Positions 40,757-50,038 are shown, counted from the stretch's first letter. The stretch is 64,000 nt of DNA from Deltaproteobacteria bacterium (GCA_016183235.1 JACPFA010000042.1:62001-126000); one strand, 5' to 3'. Numbers and translations are program-made. The notes: generated by a model not told the origin, from the letters alone.

Positions 40757-42592
40757 TTATTCAACGGTTACACTCTTCGCCAAATTTCTGGGTTGGTCAA
40801 TATCGTAGCCTTTTTCATCGGCAATATAATAAGCAAACAACTGCACAAATACCGCTTCTAGGATAGGCGTCAAGAGTGGATGCGTAGGGGGCAAATAAAA
40901 AACCTCACTTGCACGTTCAGCAATGGCTTTATCACCAACGGTAGCCACTGCAATAATCGACCCACCACGGCTGCGCATCTCTTCTACGTTTGACATCATT
41001 TTTTCATACAAACCATCTTTAGAAACCAAACTCACAATAGGCGAACCATCATCAATCAAGGCAATCGGCCCATGTTTTAATTCCCCGGCCGCGTACCCTT
41101 CAGCATGCACATAGGCAATCTCTTTCAATTTCAACGCCGCTTCTAAGGCGATGGGATAAGAAACGCCTCGCCCCACATATAAATAATGACGGGCTAGCGC
41201 ATGAGTGTGGGAAATGCTTTGAATGTCACTTGCCTTAGCTAAAACTTGTCGGACTTTTTTGGGTAATACCAAAATCGAACGCAAGAACTCTTCCATCATT
41301 TCTCGTTTAAGGGTGCCACGCCGCCCGCCCAAGCGTAAAGCCAGCAACAGCAGGGCTAAAATTTGCGCCGTAAAAGTTTTAGTAGCCGCCACCCCAATCT
41401 CAGGCCCACAGCGCGTATAAAAAACCCCGTGGCTTTCACGCGCTAGTGTACTACCCACCACATTGCAAATGCTTAAAGCTTTGGCCTTTTTTGCCTTGGC
41501 ATTGCGCAAGGCCACTAAAGTATCTGCGGTTTCACCCGATTGGGAAACGGCAATGAATAAGGTTTTATGATCGATGGGGGCCTGACGATAACGAAACTCA
41601 CTGGCATAATCAACCAGCACAGGAATTTTTAAAAATTCTTCTAAATAAAATTTAGCCACCAAAGCAGCATGTAGGCTGGTCCCGCAGGCAATAATATAAA
41701 TTCGGTTACAAGTTTTAAGCCAATCACCTTTGGCTAAAAATGGCTCCATTTCTTCTAAATAAAGCTGGCGTTTTTTCCACACAATTCGCCCACTGAGGGT
41801 GTCGCTTAAACTCTGCGGTTGATCAAAGATTTCTTTGAGCATGTAGTGTTTAAAGCCGCATTTTTCGGCTTGCTTCAGATCCCATTGCACTTCGGTCACT
41901 TTTGGTTTCAACACTTCGCCCCGTAAGTTCGTCACCATCACTTCGTGAGAACGCAGCTCACCGATTTGACCATCTTCTAAAATGATGACCTTGCGCGTAT
42001 AAGGCAGGATGGCCGGAATATCGCTAGCTACAAATTGCTCACCGTCCCCTAAGCCAATCACCAAGGGGCTCCCCAGCCTTGCAACGTAAAGAGTTTTTGG
42101 ATCTTGTGAAGAAAACAAGGCCACCGCATAACTACCTTTGACTTTGGCCAAGGCCTTGCGCAAAGCCATTCGCAACGTGGAAGTATTTAAAAATTGTTGC
42201 AGCAAATGGGCCAACACTTCCGTATCGGTATCGGAGCGAAACACACAACCTTGTTGGATGAGTTCTGCTTTTAGCTCTAAGTAATTTTCAATGATGCCAT
42301 TATGCACCAACACAATCGAATCGGCCTGATGAGGATGGGCGTTGTTTTCGCTGGGCCTACCGTGGGTTGCCCAACGGGTATGGCCAATGCCTAAATTGCC
42401 GGGCAGTGGCTCCGTAGCCAATTGAGCACGTAACACGGCTAACTTACCCACAGCTCGCCTAATTTTAATTTCAGAGTTTTGAAAAATGGCCACCCCGGCC
42501 GAATCATAACCACGATATTCCAAACGGCTCAAGCCATCCAAGAGGACATCTCTGGCTTGCCTTGCTCCAATGTAACCCATAATTCCACACAT
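40757..42592 (-). CDS. glmS: Glutamine--fructose-6-phosphate aminotransferase (isomerising)
   Basis: 611 residues from MCGIMGYIG, where Cys2 becomes the N-terminal nucleophile after Met removal; nine upstream codons are rejected for this reason. The glutaminase domain has HTRWATHG and SDTDTEVLAHLL. Two SIS sugar-binding domains follow (IIACGTSLHAALV, SQSGETADTLVAL) and the C-terminal DQPRNLAKSVTVE is typical. It makes glucosamine-6-phosphate for peptidoglycan and LPS; glmU of the same pathway is 4 kb away. Confidence 0.97.
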   Translation of the reverse strand: MCGIMGYIGARQARDVLLDGLSRLEYRGYDSAGVAIFQNSEIKIRRAVGKLAVLRAQLATEPLPGNLGIGHTRWATHGRPSENNAHPHQADSIVLVHNGIIENYLELKAELIQQGCVFRSDTDTEVLAHLLQQFLNTSTLRMALRKALAKVKGSYAVALFSSQDPKTLYVARLGSPLVIGLGDGEQFVASDIPAILPYTRKVIILEDGQIGELRSHEVMVTNLRGEVLKPKVTEVQWDLKQAEKCGFKHYMLKEIFDQPQSLSDTLSGRIVWKKRQLYLEEMEPFLAKGDWLKTCNRIYIIACGTSLHAALVAKFYLEEFLKIPVLVDYASEFRYRQAPIDHKTLFIAVSQSGETADTLVALRNAKAKKAKALSICNVVGSTLARESHGVFYTRCGPEIGVAATKTFTAQILALLLLALRLGGRRGTLKREMMEEFLRSILVLPKKVRQVLAKASDIQSISHTHALARHYLYVGRGVSYPIALEAALKLKEIAYVHAEGYAAGELKHGPIALIDDGSPIVSLVSKDGLYEKMMSNVEEMRSRGGSIIAVATVGDKAIAERASEVFYLPPTHPLLTPILEAVFVQLFAYYIADEKGYDIDQPRNLAKSVTVE

Positions 42593-42611
42593 AAAATACC
42601 TTTGAAATATG

Positions 42612-42866
42612 GAAAACAAGTTTTTGGAGTGCCTATCCTTTCAGTGCTAGAGGCCTTTCGCGGCGATCCTCATATGGAGGGCCGTTACGGACTTTCTGTC
42701 ATTGCGAGCCTCCTTCGCAAAGCCTCAGGACAGGCTCTGGGCGTGGCAATCTCACCGGTTAGACAGAAGGGATTGCTTCACCCTGCTGGGTTCGCAATGA
42801 CAGAGGGGCCCCGCCGCTACAGGCCAAGTGCACTTGAAAGGATGGGCACTCCTAAAACTTGTTTTC
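42612..42866. repeat. Long hairpin with private arms and a REP-like core
   Basis: Arms of roughly 50 bp (GAAAACAAGTTTTTGGAGTG and CACTCCTAAAACTTGTTTTC outermost, several mismatches further in) enclose a REP-like GTCATTGCGAG...CGCAATGAC palindrome (about 42700-42805). It lies between divergent glmS and the sulfatase-like gene, so their promoters must be at its edges. Confidence 0.8.
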
Positions 42867-42908
42867 TCAGTCTTGCTAAGAGGTGCTAAATAATCTATTT
42901 AACCCAAA

Positions 42909-44678
42909 ATGTCTAAATATTTACTTAAAATCCAATTGATCGGGCTTTGCCTCACCATCGTATTGTTTGGTTTACAAACTTATTTTTTCGTCGCCCACCC
43001 CGACAATGCCTACCTTCTTTTTAAGGTCGAGCAAGTCCCGAATTTCGCCAAAATTTTCATTGTTCAAGAAATGATTATTTTATTCTTCGTATTTTTATTC
43101 ATCGTTGTGTTGATAGCCTTCCTGCTCTTTATTTTTACACGCCGTCGGCCTTTGCAAACCATGCCTATTCTGTTGGTTCTACTCACCTCGTTACTTTACC
43201 TCTTAGGCCGAGGTTGGTGGGACTATCCTGCCAGCATTGAACAGGTCCCTTGGCTCAAATCCATTTCTCTGCAAACTATTTTTCTAGGAGGAGTCGGAGT
43301 TTTATTACTGCTTACCGGCCTCACTTTACTCTTAACAAAATCAAAACTAAAAACCCTGCCTTATCTTTTTTTGTTTATCTTAAGCCAAATAGCCATAGGG
43401 GAATTAGTTTATTATGAAAACTTTCGGTTTCAGTTACCACCCCACACAACCGCTGCTGGAAAATTTCCCGATGTTTATTTGTTGGGTTTTGATGCGGTGG
43501 ATCACGCCACGGTTCAAGATATTTTGGTTAAACAGCTCCCTTCTAATCACAGCACGGTATTTAACCACGCCATTACCCCGGTTCCTTCCACCAATCCTGC
43601 GTGGCATTCTCTATTAAGCGGACTACTTCCCTTTGAACATGGGGTGAGATTTTTTTACGGCCAACCTACTTCTAAGGTTGTTTATACCGACTACTTACCC
43701 CACATCTTAAAAAACTTTGGGTTTACTACTTATTATGCCGCCGACGAACCCAAAACCAGTTATTTTGAAAAAGACTCTGGCTTCAACCAGATTTTAACTC
43801 AAACCTACGGTTGGAAATTTTGGTTTCGCACCCACTTGTGGAATTCTTATCTTTGGCCTTCGTTGGTCATTAATAATTCTTTTGCCGATCGCTTATTACC
43901 GCAGCATAATTTTAACTACGCTGACCTTTACCGTTACAACCCAGAGCGTTTTATCAATAAAGTCTTTCGTTGGAGTGGGCAGACAAAATCACCCAATTTT
44001 TTGGCATTCCACACCTGTTATCTTCATTCCCCCATTCATTTAAACCGTTGGGATCTAGCCTCGCACGATACCCATTACCTGAAACTTTCCCCTAGCCAAT
44101 TTAACTTTAGCAATGCCATCTGGTATGGCCACAAAGAACTGCAAAGCGCACCCGTTGGGTGGATTAATCCCTATCAGGTTCGCAAAAAACCCTTTCGTCA
44201 ATTTTTTGATCAATTTTTGGTAGAGTTTAAAGCCCAAGGTTATTTTAAAAATTCGATCACCTTCTTATTTTCTGACCATGGTGAACGGTTCCACCCTAAT
44301 GGCGAATATTTTGGAGGTATTCATGGCATGGATCTAGACACCCAAGAGCAAATGAATGTCATGCTAGCCTTAGTTTATGACCTGGCACCCTTACCCAACA
44401 AAATTGATTACCCAGTAAGCTTACTCGAAATCAAAAGAACTTTATTACCCCTACTTTTACCAACCCAAGACTCTCCGAGTTTACTCAACCCCGAACGCAA
44501 ACCCCTTTACATGGAAAGCTTAGGTATGGCCGACGTACTCGCCACCGACCCCAAACAAAAAACCTACCCCATCGGCGAACTCTTGCCCAATCTCATTCTG
44601 CTACCCTCAGGTGCAGTCGATATTTCCACCAGCTATGAACGCAAGGTCGTGCAAAGTAAAGTTATCAAAAACGATTGA
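42909..44678 (+). CDS. Membrane-anchored sulfatase/alkaline-phosphatase superfamily protein
   Basis: 589 residues with four or five N-terminal membrane helices (about 5-160) and a periplasmic catalytic domain of the sulfatase/phosphoethanolamine transferase fold: VYLLGFDAVDHAT (metal-binding start), TNPAWHSLLSG (position of the catalytic Thr/Ser), TFLFSDHGERF (metal site) and GGIHGMD. Such enzymes modify lipid A, glycans or sulfated substrates at the envelope. The exact substrate cannot be told. It is monocistronic by layout. Confidence 0.82.
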   Translation: MSKYLLKIQLIGLCLTIVLFGLQTYFFVAHPDNAYLLFKVEQVPNFAKIFIVQEMIILFFVFLFIVVLIAFLLFIFTRRRPLQTMPILLVLLTSLLYLLGRGWWDYPASIEQVPWLKSISLQTIFLGGVGVLLLLTGLTLLLTKSKLKTLPYLFLFILSQIAIGELVYYENFRFQLPPHTTAAGKFPDVYLLGFDAVDHATVQDILVKQLPSNHSTVFNHAITPVPSTNPAWHSLLSGLLPFEHGVRFFYGQPTSKVVYTDYLPHILKNFGFTTYYAADEPKTSYFEKDSGFNQILTQTYGWKFWFRTHLWNSYLWPSLVINNSFADRLLPQHNFNYADLYRYNPERFINKVFRWSGQTKSPNFLAFHTCYLHSPIHLNRWDLASHDTHYLKLSPSQFNFSNAIWYGHKELQSAPVGWINPYQVRKKPFRQFFDQFLVEFKAQGYFKNSITFLFSDHGERFHPNGEYFGGIHGMDLDTQEQMNVMLALVYDLAPLPNKIDYPVSLLEIKRTLLPLLLPTQDSPSLLNPERKPLYMESLGMADVLATDPKQKTYPIGELLPNLILLPSGAVDISTSYERKVVQSKVIKND

Positions 44679-44694
44679 GGAACTGAAGTTTTTT

Positions 44695-45168
44695 TCAGGG
44701 GAAAAAAACTGCTGGAGAAACACCAAACCGTTTGCAGAGGGCAAGAATTTGATTATTATTGAGTCGGCGTTTACCAGAGAGGATTTCGGAAACAATCGAT
44801 TGACTCCCCAATTCTTCTGTTAAATCATTTTGCCTTAACTTGTGTTGCTCCATTAAAAACGCTAAAACTTCTGCACCAGAAATTTTTTCAAGCTTATGAG
44901 AAAAAAAATCTTTTTCGTATTTTTCAACTAACAAACCTAGCGTGTCCATATAACTTAAGATCTGTCTTCTGACCTTCATTTCAAGTTTTTGATTAGCAAG
45001 ATATTCAGCAAGGGTGGCAAGAATTTTCAACGCCGCTTCATGATGAGCCTTTCCAAAAATAGCTTGGAGGGGACACTTATAGCAAAGCTCCTCATATATG
45101 GGCCCAGGGTCTGCTACCTTAAAGGTTCCTAAAGCTCGCTCATTTAATACAGAACTCAATTGCAACAT
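44695..45168 (-). CDS. HigA-type antitoxin (XRE helix-turn-helix)
   Basis: 157 residues. The N-terminal half is helical, and the C-terminal HTH (about 105-157) contains LRQNDLTEELGSQSIVSEIL and SGKRRLNNNQILALCKRFGV, followed by the HigA-like ending SPAVFFP. It lies 3 bp after the HigB-type reading frame, the usual toxin-first order of higBA. In known systems HigA binds HigB and represses the operon. Confidence 0.85.
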   Translation of the reverse strand: MLQLSSVLNERALGTFKVADPGPIYEELCYKCPLQAIFGKAHHEAALKILATLAEYLANQKLEMKVRRQILSYMDTLGLLVEKYEKDFFSHKLEKISGAEVLAFLMEQHKLRQNDLTEELGSQSIVSEILSGKRRLNNNQILALCKRFGVSPAVFFP

Positions 45169-45171
45169 AGT

Positions 45172-45405
45172 CTAACCTTTCCATTTACCACGGTCATATT
45201 CTGCATGGATAAGAACATGAGTAATTATAAGAGTTGAAATACCATATTCAATCATCGTAATGGTTCTGACTTTATTCCCCCCTATATTAAATACCGTTTT
45301 ACCTTTTATATAATCAGCGTGAGGGAAGGTTTTTCTCAGTTCAACAAAATTACGAAAATTACTATCAGTAGGGGTCAAGTCTTGACAGTGGACAGGTTGA
45401 ATCAA
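45172..45405 (-). pseudogene. HigB-type mRNA interferase, N-terminus lost to a palindromic repeat
   Basis: A 77-codon frame. Residues from about 20 on are clear HigB: NFVELRKTFPHADYIKG, TVFNIGGNKVRTITMIEYG, and a C-terminal HAEYDRGKWKG. Members are about 95-105 residues, and the first third containing a helical segment is missing. The first 12 or so codons (QPVHCQDLTP) are read from the hairpin at 45371-45441. The toxin is therefore probably inactive, although a new start could still give a stable antitoxin-binding fragment. Confidence 0.75.
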
Positions 45406-45441
45406 TGATAAAAAACCTGTCCACTGTCAAGACTTGACCCC
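45371..45441. repeat. GGGGTCAAGTCTTGAC hairpin, copy 1
   Basis: Near-perfect arms GGGGTCAAGTCTTGACAGTG and complement around a 19-bp loop. A close relative with the arm TCTTGACATGAGACAGG sits inside moeA at 59766-59836. The GGGGTCA-GTCTTG arm is of the kind seen at ends of REP-associated tyrosine transposase elements. Confidence 0.85.
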
Positions 45442-45462
45442 TCGGCCTGGGCCTGAGCTAGC

Positions 45463-45831
45463 TTATATCACTAATTCTAAAGTCACATGGTCAGAAAGTA
45501 GAACAGGTTTACGTTGGTTACGAGACCTTTGGGTTTTTTCGAGTTCTACCAAACCCACTTCCGACAAATAAAACAAGTCTTGTGATACATTTTTCATATC
45601 TTTATGGAGAGCCTTGGCAAGTTCATAAATTGAACCTGGTTTACCTACCTTGAGATAGCGAAGAATCTTGATACGCTCAGGGGTTAGGATTCTTCTTACG
45701 GCTTCTAGGCTTGAAAAATAGACCTTTTTTTTTGTTTTATAACTCTTACCGAGTTCTGCTTGTTTGAAAGCCTTTTCAAAGTCTTTCAGACCTTGTTCAA
45801 TTGTTTTAATTCGAATCTTCTTTGATTTCAT
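45463..45831 (-). CDS. TumA-type antitoxin, winged-helix protein
   Basis: 122 residues. The winged-helix domain is at about 45-110 (LTPERIKILRYLKVGKPGSI, YELAKALHKDMKNVSQDLFY). It lies 5 bp downstream of a TumE/DUF6516-family toxin, as in TumE-TumA modules, and would neutralise the toxin and repress the operon. Its last 22 codons and adjacent DNA are duplicated at 47887-47953. Confidence 0.8.
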   Translation of the reverse strand: MKSKKIRIKTIEQGLKDFEKAFKQAELGKSYKTKKKVYFSSLEAVRRILTPERIKILRYLKVGKPGSIYELAKALHKDMKNVSQDLFYLSEVGLVELEKTQRSRNQRKPVLLSDHVTLELVI

Positions 45832-45836
45832 AACAC

Positions 45837-46106
45837 CTATCTTTTAAGATCATTTTTAAAATCTTCAATCAACTTTTGAACACTTACCCATTCATATTCT
45901 TCTTCTAATTCCCCATAATGACGATGCGGCCCCTTAGGAAAATGATTATCGTAACCCACAAGAATCTTTCCCTCTTTTATCCAAAACAAAGAATACCTCA
46001 CTCCCAAAGGGTAATAAGATGTTTTCACCACCTTCCAAACTTTCATTTCAACAATCGACCCATCATAATTAATAAATTTCTCATATAGCAACAAACGCGC
46101 CTTCAT
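45837..46106 (-). CDS. TumE/DUF6516-family toxin
   Basis: 89 residues. Family features include YDGSIVEMKVWKV, the segment SYYPLGVRYSLFWIKEGK, and GYDNHFPKGPHRHYGELEEE, where the basic and His-rich patch is the conserved centre. The family is known as the toxin half of type II modules. Full length and intact. A palindrome upstream may be the operator. Confidence 0.82.
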   Translation of the reverse strand: MKARLLLYEKFINYDGSIVEMKVWKVVKTSYYPLGVRYSLFWIKEGKILVGYDNHFPKGPHRHYGELEEEYEWVSVQKLIEDFKNDLKR

Positions 46107-46124
46107 TCGGCCAACTCCGTATAG

Positions 46125-46137
46125 GGTATCATATACC
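46125..46137. promoter_or_regulatory. Operator-like palindrome GGTATCATATACC
   Basis: A 13-bp inverted repeat 19 bp upstream of the toxin start at 46106; position and symmetry fit autoregulation by the toxin-antitoxin complex. Confidence 0.45.
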
Positions 46138-46284
46138 TAATATAAGGCAATAGGATATTTTACAGACAAAAACCTAAGCAAGCCCTGTGCCAAACGATAA
46201 ATAAAATATACTAACAAGTCCTCTGTATAGGCTACAGATTGCGAGGATTATGTGGCGAGAGAAGGAAGATGAGCAAAAAGCCCA

Positions 46285-46340
46285 CAGGCGTACCTTAGGG
46301 TACGTCGAGGACTTTTTGCGAAATCTGACGCGCTCGCAGC
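46285..46340. repeat. Degenerate CAGATG-type dyad
   Basis: GAGCAAAAAGCCCACAGGCG, GTACCTTAGGGTACGTC and GGACTTTTTGCGAAATCTGA form an imperfect stem related in layout to the CAGATG dyads. The remaining part of 46138-46358 shows no gene. Confidence 0.5.
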
Positions 46341-46358
46341 CCATTGTTAGGAAAAAGC

Positions 46359-46424
46359 ATGACGAAGGTATGATTTTCGGACAGTCCGCTTAAAAAGCAG
46401 TCTCAAAATCATACCTCCGTCATG
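46359..46424. repeat. CATGACGAAGGTATGATTTT palindrome, copy 1
   Basis: Arms CATGACGAAGGTATGATTTT and AAAATCATACCTCCGTCATG around GCTTAAAAAGC. The second copy is at 50079-50145. It lies just past the glmU stop and could terminate glmU. Confidence 0.75.
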
Positions 46425-46459
46425 ATTTTTATGATTTTTAATGATTTTTCTGTTGAGTT

Positions 46460-47833
46460 TTAACTTTTTCTTCTCTTGGCCCAACCGGTGATATTCTTCT
46501 GGGGCGCACGTGAAATAGCGAGACTCCCCGGTGGTATGTTTTTAGTCACGGTTGTTCCTGCCCCTACATAGGCGTCGCGGCCCACTCGCACGGGTGCCAC
46601 CAATTGCACATCGCTGCCAATAAAAACGCCCTCCCCAATGGAAGTTGGGTATTTCTTTTGCCCATCATAGTTACAAGTGATAGTGCCTGCCCCCACATTA
46701 ACGCGAGCGCCTATTTTAGCGTCACCTAAATAACTCAAGTGATTGGCCTTAGTATCACGCCCCAGAGTCGTATTTTTTAATTCAACAAAATTCCCCACCC
46801 GTGAACCCTCTTGCAAAAAGGTGCCAGGTCTTATTCTAGCAAAGGGCCCTACCTGACAATTTTTGCCAATTTTACCTGACTCTAAATAACTATAGGCCTT
46901 GATGATCGCCCCATCTTGCACCATCACATCTTTTAAATAACTGCCGACCTCGATCTTAACCCCTTTGCCAATCACCGTTTGCCCCAACAAATGCACTTGC
47001 GAGCCTAACCAACTGTCTTGCCCAATCTTAACCGTTGTATCAATGATCACACTGCCCGGATCTTCCATCCCCACCCCGTGAGTTAACCAATGGCTGATTC
47101 GTCGATTGCGTTTGATTTTGTTGACATAGGCCAACTCTGCCCGCGTATTAACTCCCAACAATTCATTGGCATCGACCGAAAAACTTTGCACCAACAAAGC
47201 CTCAAGGCTAGCTAAGTTGACAATCTCGGTTAAATAATATTCTTTTTTGATGGGATCGGGCTTAATCAAGGGGATCCACTTTTTTAGCCACTCCGCTTTG
47301 ATCAAATAAACGCCCCCATTGATTTCGTTGATCGCCTTTTCATGTTCTTGGGCATTGACCTCTTCAATAATTTTGACGATGTTGCCATTGGCATCTCTCA
47401 AAATACGGCCATAGCCCGTGGGATCGGGCAACACCGTGGTCATTAAAGTTAAGCTGGCCCCACTTACCTGGTGTTGTTCGACAAACCCTTTTAAAACCAT
47501 CGAACGCAACAAGGGCACATCCCCAGATAAAATGAGTACATCGCCTTTCGCGGCCCCTAGCTTAGCCAAAGCCGCATTCACCGCATGGGCTGTGCCTAAA
47601 CGTTTCTTTTGCACCACAAATTTTAATTTTAATTTTTTGTCAAAAACGCTTTCAACGTCTTTGGCTTGATTGCCCACCACCAATACGAGGGGCACACAAC
47701 CTAGGCTACTAGCTTGCTTCACCGGGTAATGAATCATGGGCAAGCCCGCCACGGGGTGTAAAACTTTTGTTAATGAAGAACGCAACCGCGTGCTATCACC
47801 GGCCGCTAAAATAATACCTGCTAAGGAAGGCAT
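46460..47833 (-). CDS. glmU: Bifunctional UDP-N-acetylglucosamine pyrophosphorylase / glucosamine-1-phosphate acetyltransferase
   Basis: 457 residues, the family length. The N-terminal uridylyltransferase has LAGIILAAGDSTRLRSSLTK (G-S/T-R and K motif), LSGDVPLL and GRILRD. The C-terminal left-handed beta helix is made of hexapeptide repeats, with ARIRPGTFL, GNFVELKN and HLSYLGDAKIG acetyltransferase motifs. It makes UDP-GlcNAc, following GlmS in the pathway. Confidence 0.97.
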   Translation of the reverse strand: MPSLAGIILAAGDSTRLRSSLTKVLHPVAGLPMIHYPVKQASSLGCVPLVLVVGNQAKDVESVFDKKLKLKFVVQKKRLGTAHAVNAALAKLGAAKGDVLILSGDVPLLRSMVLKGFVEQHQVSGASLTLMTTVLPDPTGYGRILRDANGNIVKIIEEVNAQEHEKAINEINGGVYLIKAEWLKKWIPLIKPDPIKKEYYLTEIVNLASLEALLVQSFSVDANELLGVNTRAELAYVNKIKRNRRISHWLTHGVGMEDPGSVIIDTTVKIGQDSWLGSQVHLLGQTVIGKGVKIEVGSYLKDVMVQDGAIIKAYSYLESGKIGKNCQVGPFARIRPGTFLQEGSRVGNFVELKNTTLGRDTKANHLSYLGDAKIGARVNVGAGTITCNYDGQKKYPTSIGEGVFIGSDVQLVAPVRVGRDAYVGAGTTVTKNIPPGSLAISRAPQKNITGWAKRRKS

Positions 47834-47886
47834 AGTTTTTTATACTTACAGTTCCGACCGAAGACAATTAAAATAATATTGAGCTA

Positions 47887-47953
47887 GCTCATATCACTAA
47901 TTCTAAGGTTACGTGGTCAGAAAGTAGAATGGGTTTGCGTTGGTTGCGAGACC
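47887..47953 (-). pseudogene. Duplicated 3' fragment of the tumA-like antitoxin gene
   Basis: The last 21 codons (ending LLSDHVTLELVI) and the trailing GAGCTAGCT.ATATCACT sequence match 45457-45530 with a few changes. No upstream part of the gene is present; a palindromic repeat adjoins it. Confidence 0.75.
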
Positions 47954-47963
47954 TTATGGGGCC

Positions 47964-48110
47964 GTTGAAAAATGCACCTTCTGTCATCCCTGCCCCTGCC
48001 TGCGCAGGGGTAAACTCCGGCAGGGATCCAGTGATTTCAAACAGTTCTGGATTCCCGCCGGAGTTCACCCCTGCGCAGGCAGGGGCGGGAATGACATTTT
48101 TCAACAGTCC
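47964..48110. repeat. Nested palindromic repeat
   Basis: Arms GTTGAAAAATG and CATTTTTCAAC enclose GTCATCCCTGCC...GGGAATGAC, with the short palindrome GAGTT(C)ACCCCTGCGCAGG in both halves. Family of 13737-13855. Confidence 0.75.
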
Positions 48111-48259
48111 CCTTATATAATTCACTCGATATGATCTTAAACATATGGACTAACTTTTTGCTCATCCTTAAAATTTTAGGTGTTTAACGGGTGATCCTTC
48201 AAAACTGAAAGGTTCACTTAATCATTTCATCTGCTCATGCGAGCAGTCGGGAGGTAGTA

Positions 48260-50038
48260 ATGAGGCGCTTTGTTAAAGTATCTCTTTTAATATTTTTTCT
48301 CACCTTCAGCCTTGGATATCTTCTCGTCAGCTTCAAGGGACAGGCGGAAGATAATCGCTCACAGGTTCAAACCCATGCGATGGATATTATTTTAAAGAAG
48401 TATAAAAAAATGGGGCTCTCCGAGGGCGATCTTTATCGAGACCTTTTATCTTCCAACACCTTGTTTTTTGATTCACGCAAAGATTTATTTTTATTCAGCG
48501 CCTTAAAAGCCTTGAAAGATCGGAGTGCTAGCACCGAAGAAAAAACAGGGGCCAAGGTAACTGTGAAAAGGCAGATTAATGAAATCTATAGTGAGTTTGA
48601 TGAAGGTTCTTTACAAAAGACGGCCTGGTTATTCGCCGCAGAAAAAAATTATAAGGCGATGTTGTTTGATGATTGGCTTTCAAAGGCCGGTATGACGGGG
48701 CTCTTTTCTCCCGACGGTCTACGAAAGGCTTTAGACAAGCAGGGGGCTGGGGGCGCCTTGAAAGGTAACGTGTCAGAGGGTTTTCCAGAATTACCCCACC
48801 CTTCTATGCGTGATTCGATGATCGGTTGCCTCGACGATTATAAAAAGAGCAAAGAGCAGGCAGGGTTGGCAGGCCCCGGTGGTGGTGTACGCCCAGGGGG
48901 TGGCACGATTAATCCGGGTGGAAAAGCAGGAATGTCAGGAGAGCCCGGTGGCGGGGGTAAAAGGGATTTATCCGGAAAACACGGCATGGGCACAGTGGGA
49001 AGTGAGGGTCATGGGGACATTCCTGGCCCCAAGGGTTGTTTTGGGATCGATATGGGGAAGATGCAAGATTATGCGGGCAAGTTACCCGACTTGCCCAAGG
49101 GCGGGTCGTGGGAGGTGAATATTAAAGTACCGACAGCTGATGGTAGCAAAACCGTTAGTACAACTACGTCGTTTAGCGTGACATCGCAAGGGGATGGAAC
49201 GGTCACTGGAACGTCTAAGACCACCATAACCACCAGCTGGAATGTCGGTGGTCAGGAGATCTCCTCTAGTTCGGCGGTGGGGCCTCCAACAACTATTCCA
49301 GATGGCACAAACGACCAACGCTACAATAATGCAATTGGCGGGGGTGAGGGTGTACCCGGGGCAGTCACGACGGCTACGACTACTGATAAGAATGGCGGGA
49401 CAGTAACGGGAACCACCAAAAATGATGCCGAGGGAAATGAGATTTCGCCTACCACCAAATACAACCCCGACGCCGATCCCTCTAACCCTTGCGGGCCTGA
49501 TGTGGCCGGCTTTGCGGCCTGTGTCATGGGCACCCAAGGGAAAACGGCAAAGCAAGAATTTCAGGACATGGTGAGTGAGTGCGTCTTTTATGTTTACGAG
49601 GAGTGTAGCAGCAGTGGTTGCGAGGTTAAAAAGACCAAAACCCCTCCACCCGAGGGAGGAGAGGCCTACCAAACTGTAGGTGGTGGAGGGGGTGAAGGGG
49701 GGAGCGGAAAACCGCCGAGTGGGGAAGGAAGTACGAAAAGTGGTGCGAGTCTCGCGTTTTCAACCGAAGGTGCTTGTGCGGGCTTTAGCCCTGGGTGCTA
49801 CAACTATCTTAAAAACCTCTATGGCTCGGGCAGTGGCATCAAAGACATCGACCCCACTGAAGGGAGCCCCTGCGGCGTTGACGCCAGTGAAGGTTTAGGC
49901 ATCATCGAGCAGACCTTGGTGATTGACCCCGCCAACCTAAAACTAGGTTTAAGCGACCTCGTCAAGGGCACTCTGGGAATAGGCCAGGCATCGCCTAGCA
50001 AAGGGACGGGCGGAAAGGGTTTACCCAAGCAACCTTAA
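48260..50038 (+). CDS. Secreted Gly/Ser/Thr-rich protein of unknown function
   Basis: 592 residues. The N-terminal signal or anchor is FVKVSLLIFFLTFSLGYLLV. A helical region follows (about 35-200), then Gly-rich linkers (about 205-260), a Thr/Ser-rich beta region (about 275-400: VPTADGSKTVSTTTSFSVTS), and a C-terminal region with paired Cys (NPCGPDVAGFAACVMG, SECVFYVYEECSSSGC, GACAGFSPGC), consistent with disulfides outside the cytoplasm. The start has a good GGGAGGT ribosome site. No family is recognised. It is flanked by repeats and stands alone; a surface or secreted structural protein is likely. Confidence 0.7.
   Translation: MRRFVKVSLLIFFLTFSLGYLLVSFKGQAEDNRSQVQTHAMDIILKKYKKMGLSEGDLYRDLLSSNTLFFDSRKDLFLFSALKALKDRSASTEEKTGAKVTVKRQINEIYSEFDEGSLQKTAWLFAAEKNYKAMLFDDWLSKAGMTGLFSPDGLRKALDKQGAGGALKGNVSEGFPELPHPSMRDSMIGCLDDYKKSKEQAGLAGPGGGVRPGGGTINPGGKAGMSGEPGGGGKRDLSGKHGMGTVGSEGHGDIPGPKGCFGIDMGKMQDYAGKLPDLPKGGSWEVNIKVPTADGSKTVSTTTSFSVTSQGDGTVTGTSKTTITTSWNVGGQEISSSSAVGPPTTIPDGTNDQRYNNAIGGGEGVPGAVTTATTTDKNGGTVTGTTKNDAEGNEISPTTKYNPDADPSNPCGPDVAGFAACVMGTQGKTAKQEFQDMVSECVFYVYEECSSSGCEVKKTKTPPPEGGEAYQTVGGGGGEGGSGKPPSGEGSTKSGASLAFSTEGACAGFSPGCYNYLKNLYGSGSGIKDIDPTEGSPCGVDASEGLGIIEQTLVIDPANLKLGLSDLVKGTLGIGQASPSKGTGGKGLPKQP

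Noticed and set aside
46190-46200. CGATAA near 46195 as another late promoter
   Set aside because: No plus-strand gene follows and the nearest GCAA box is only 11 bp away.
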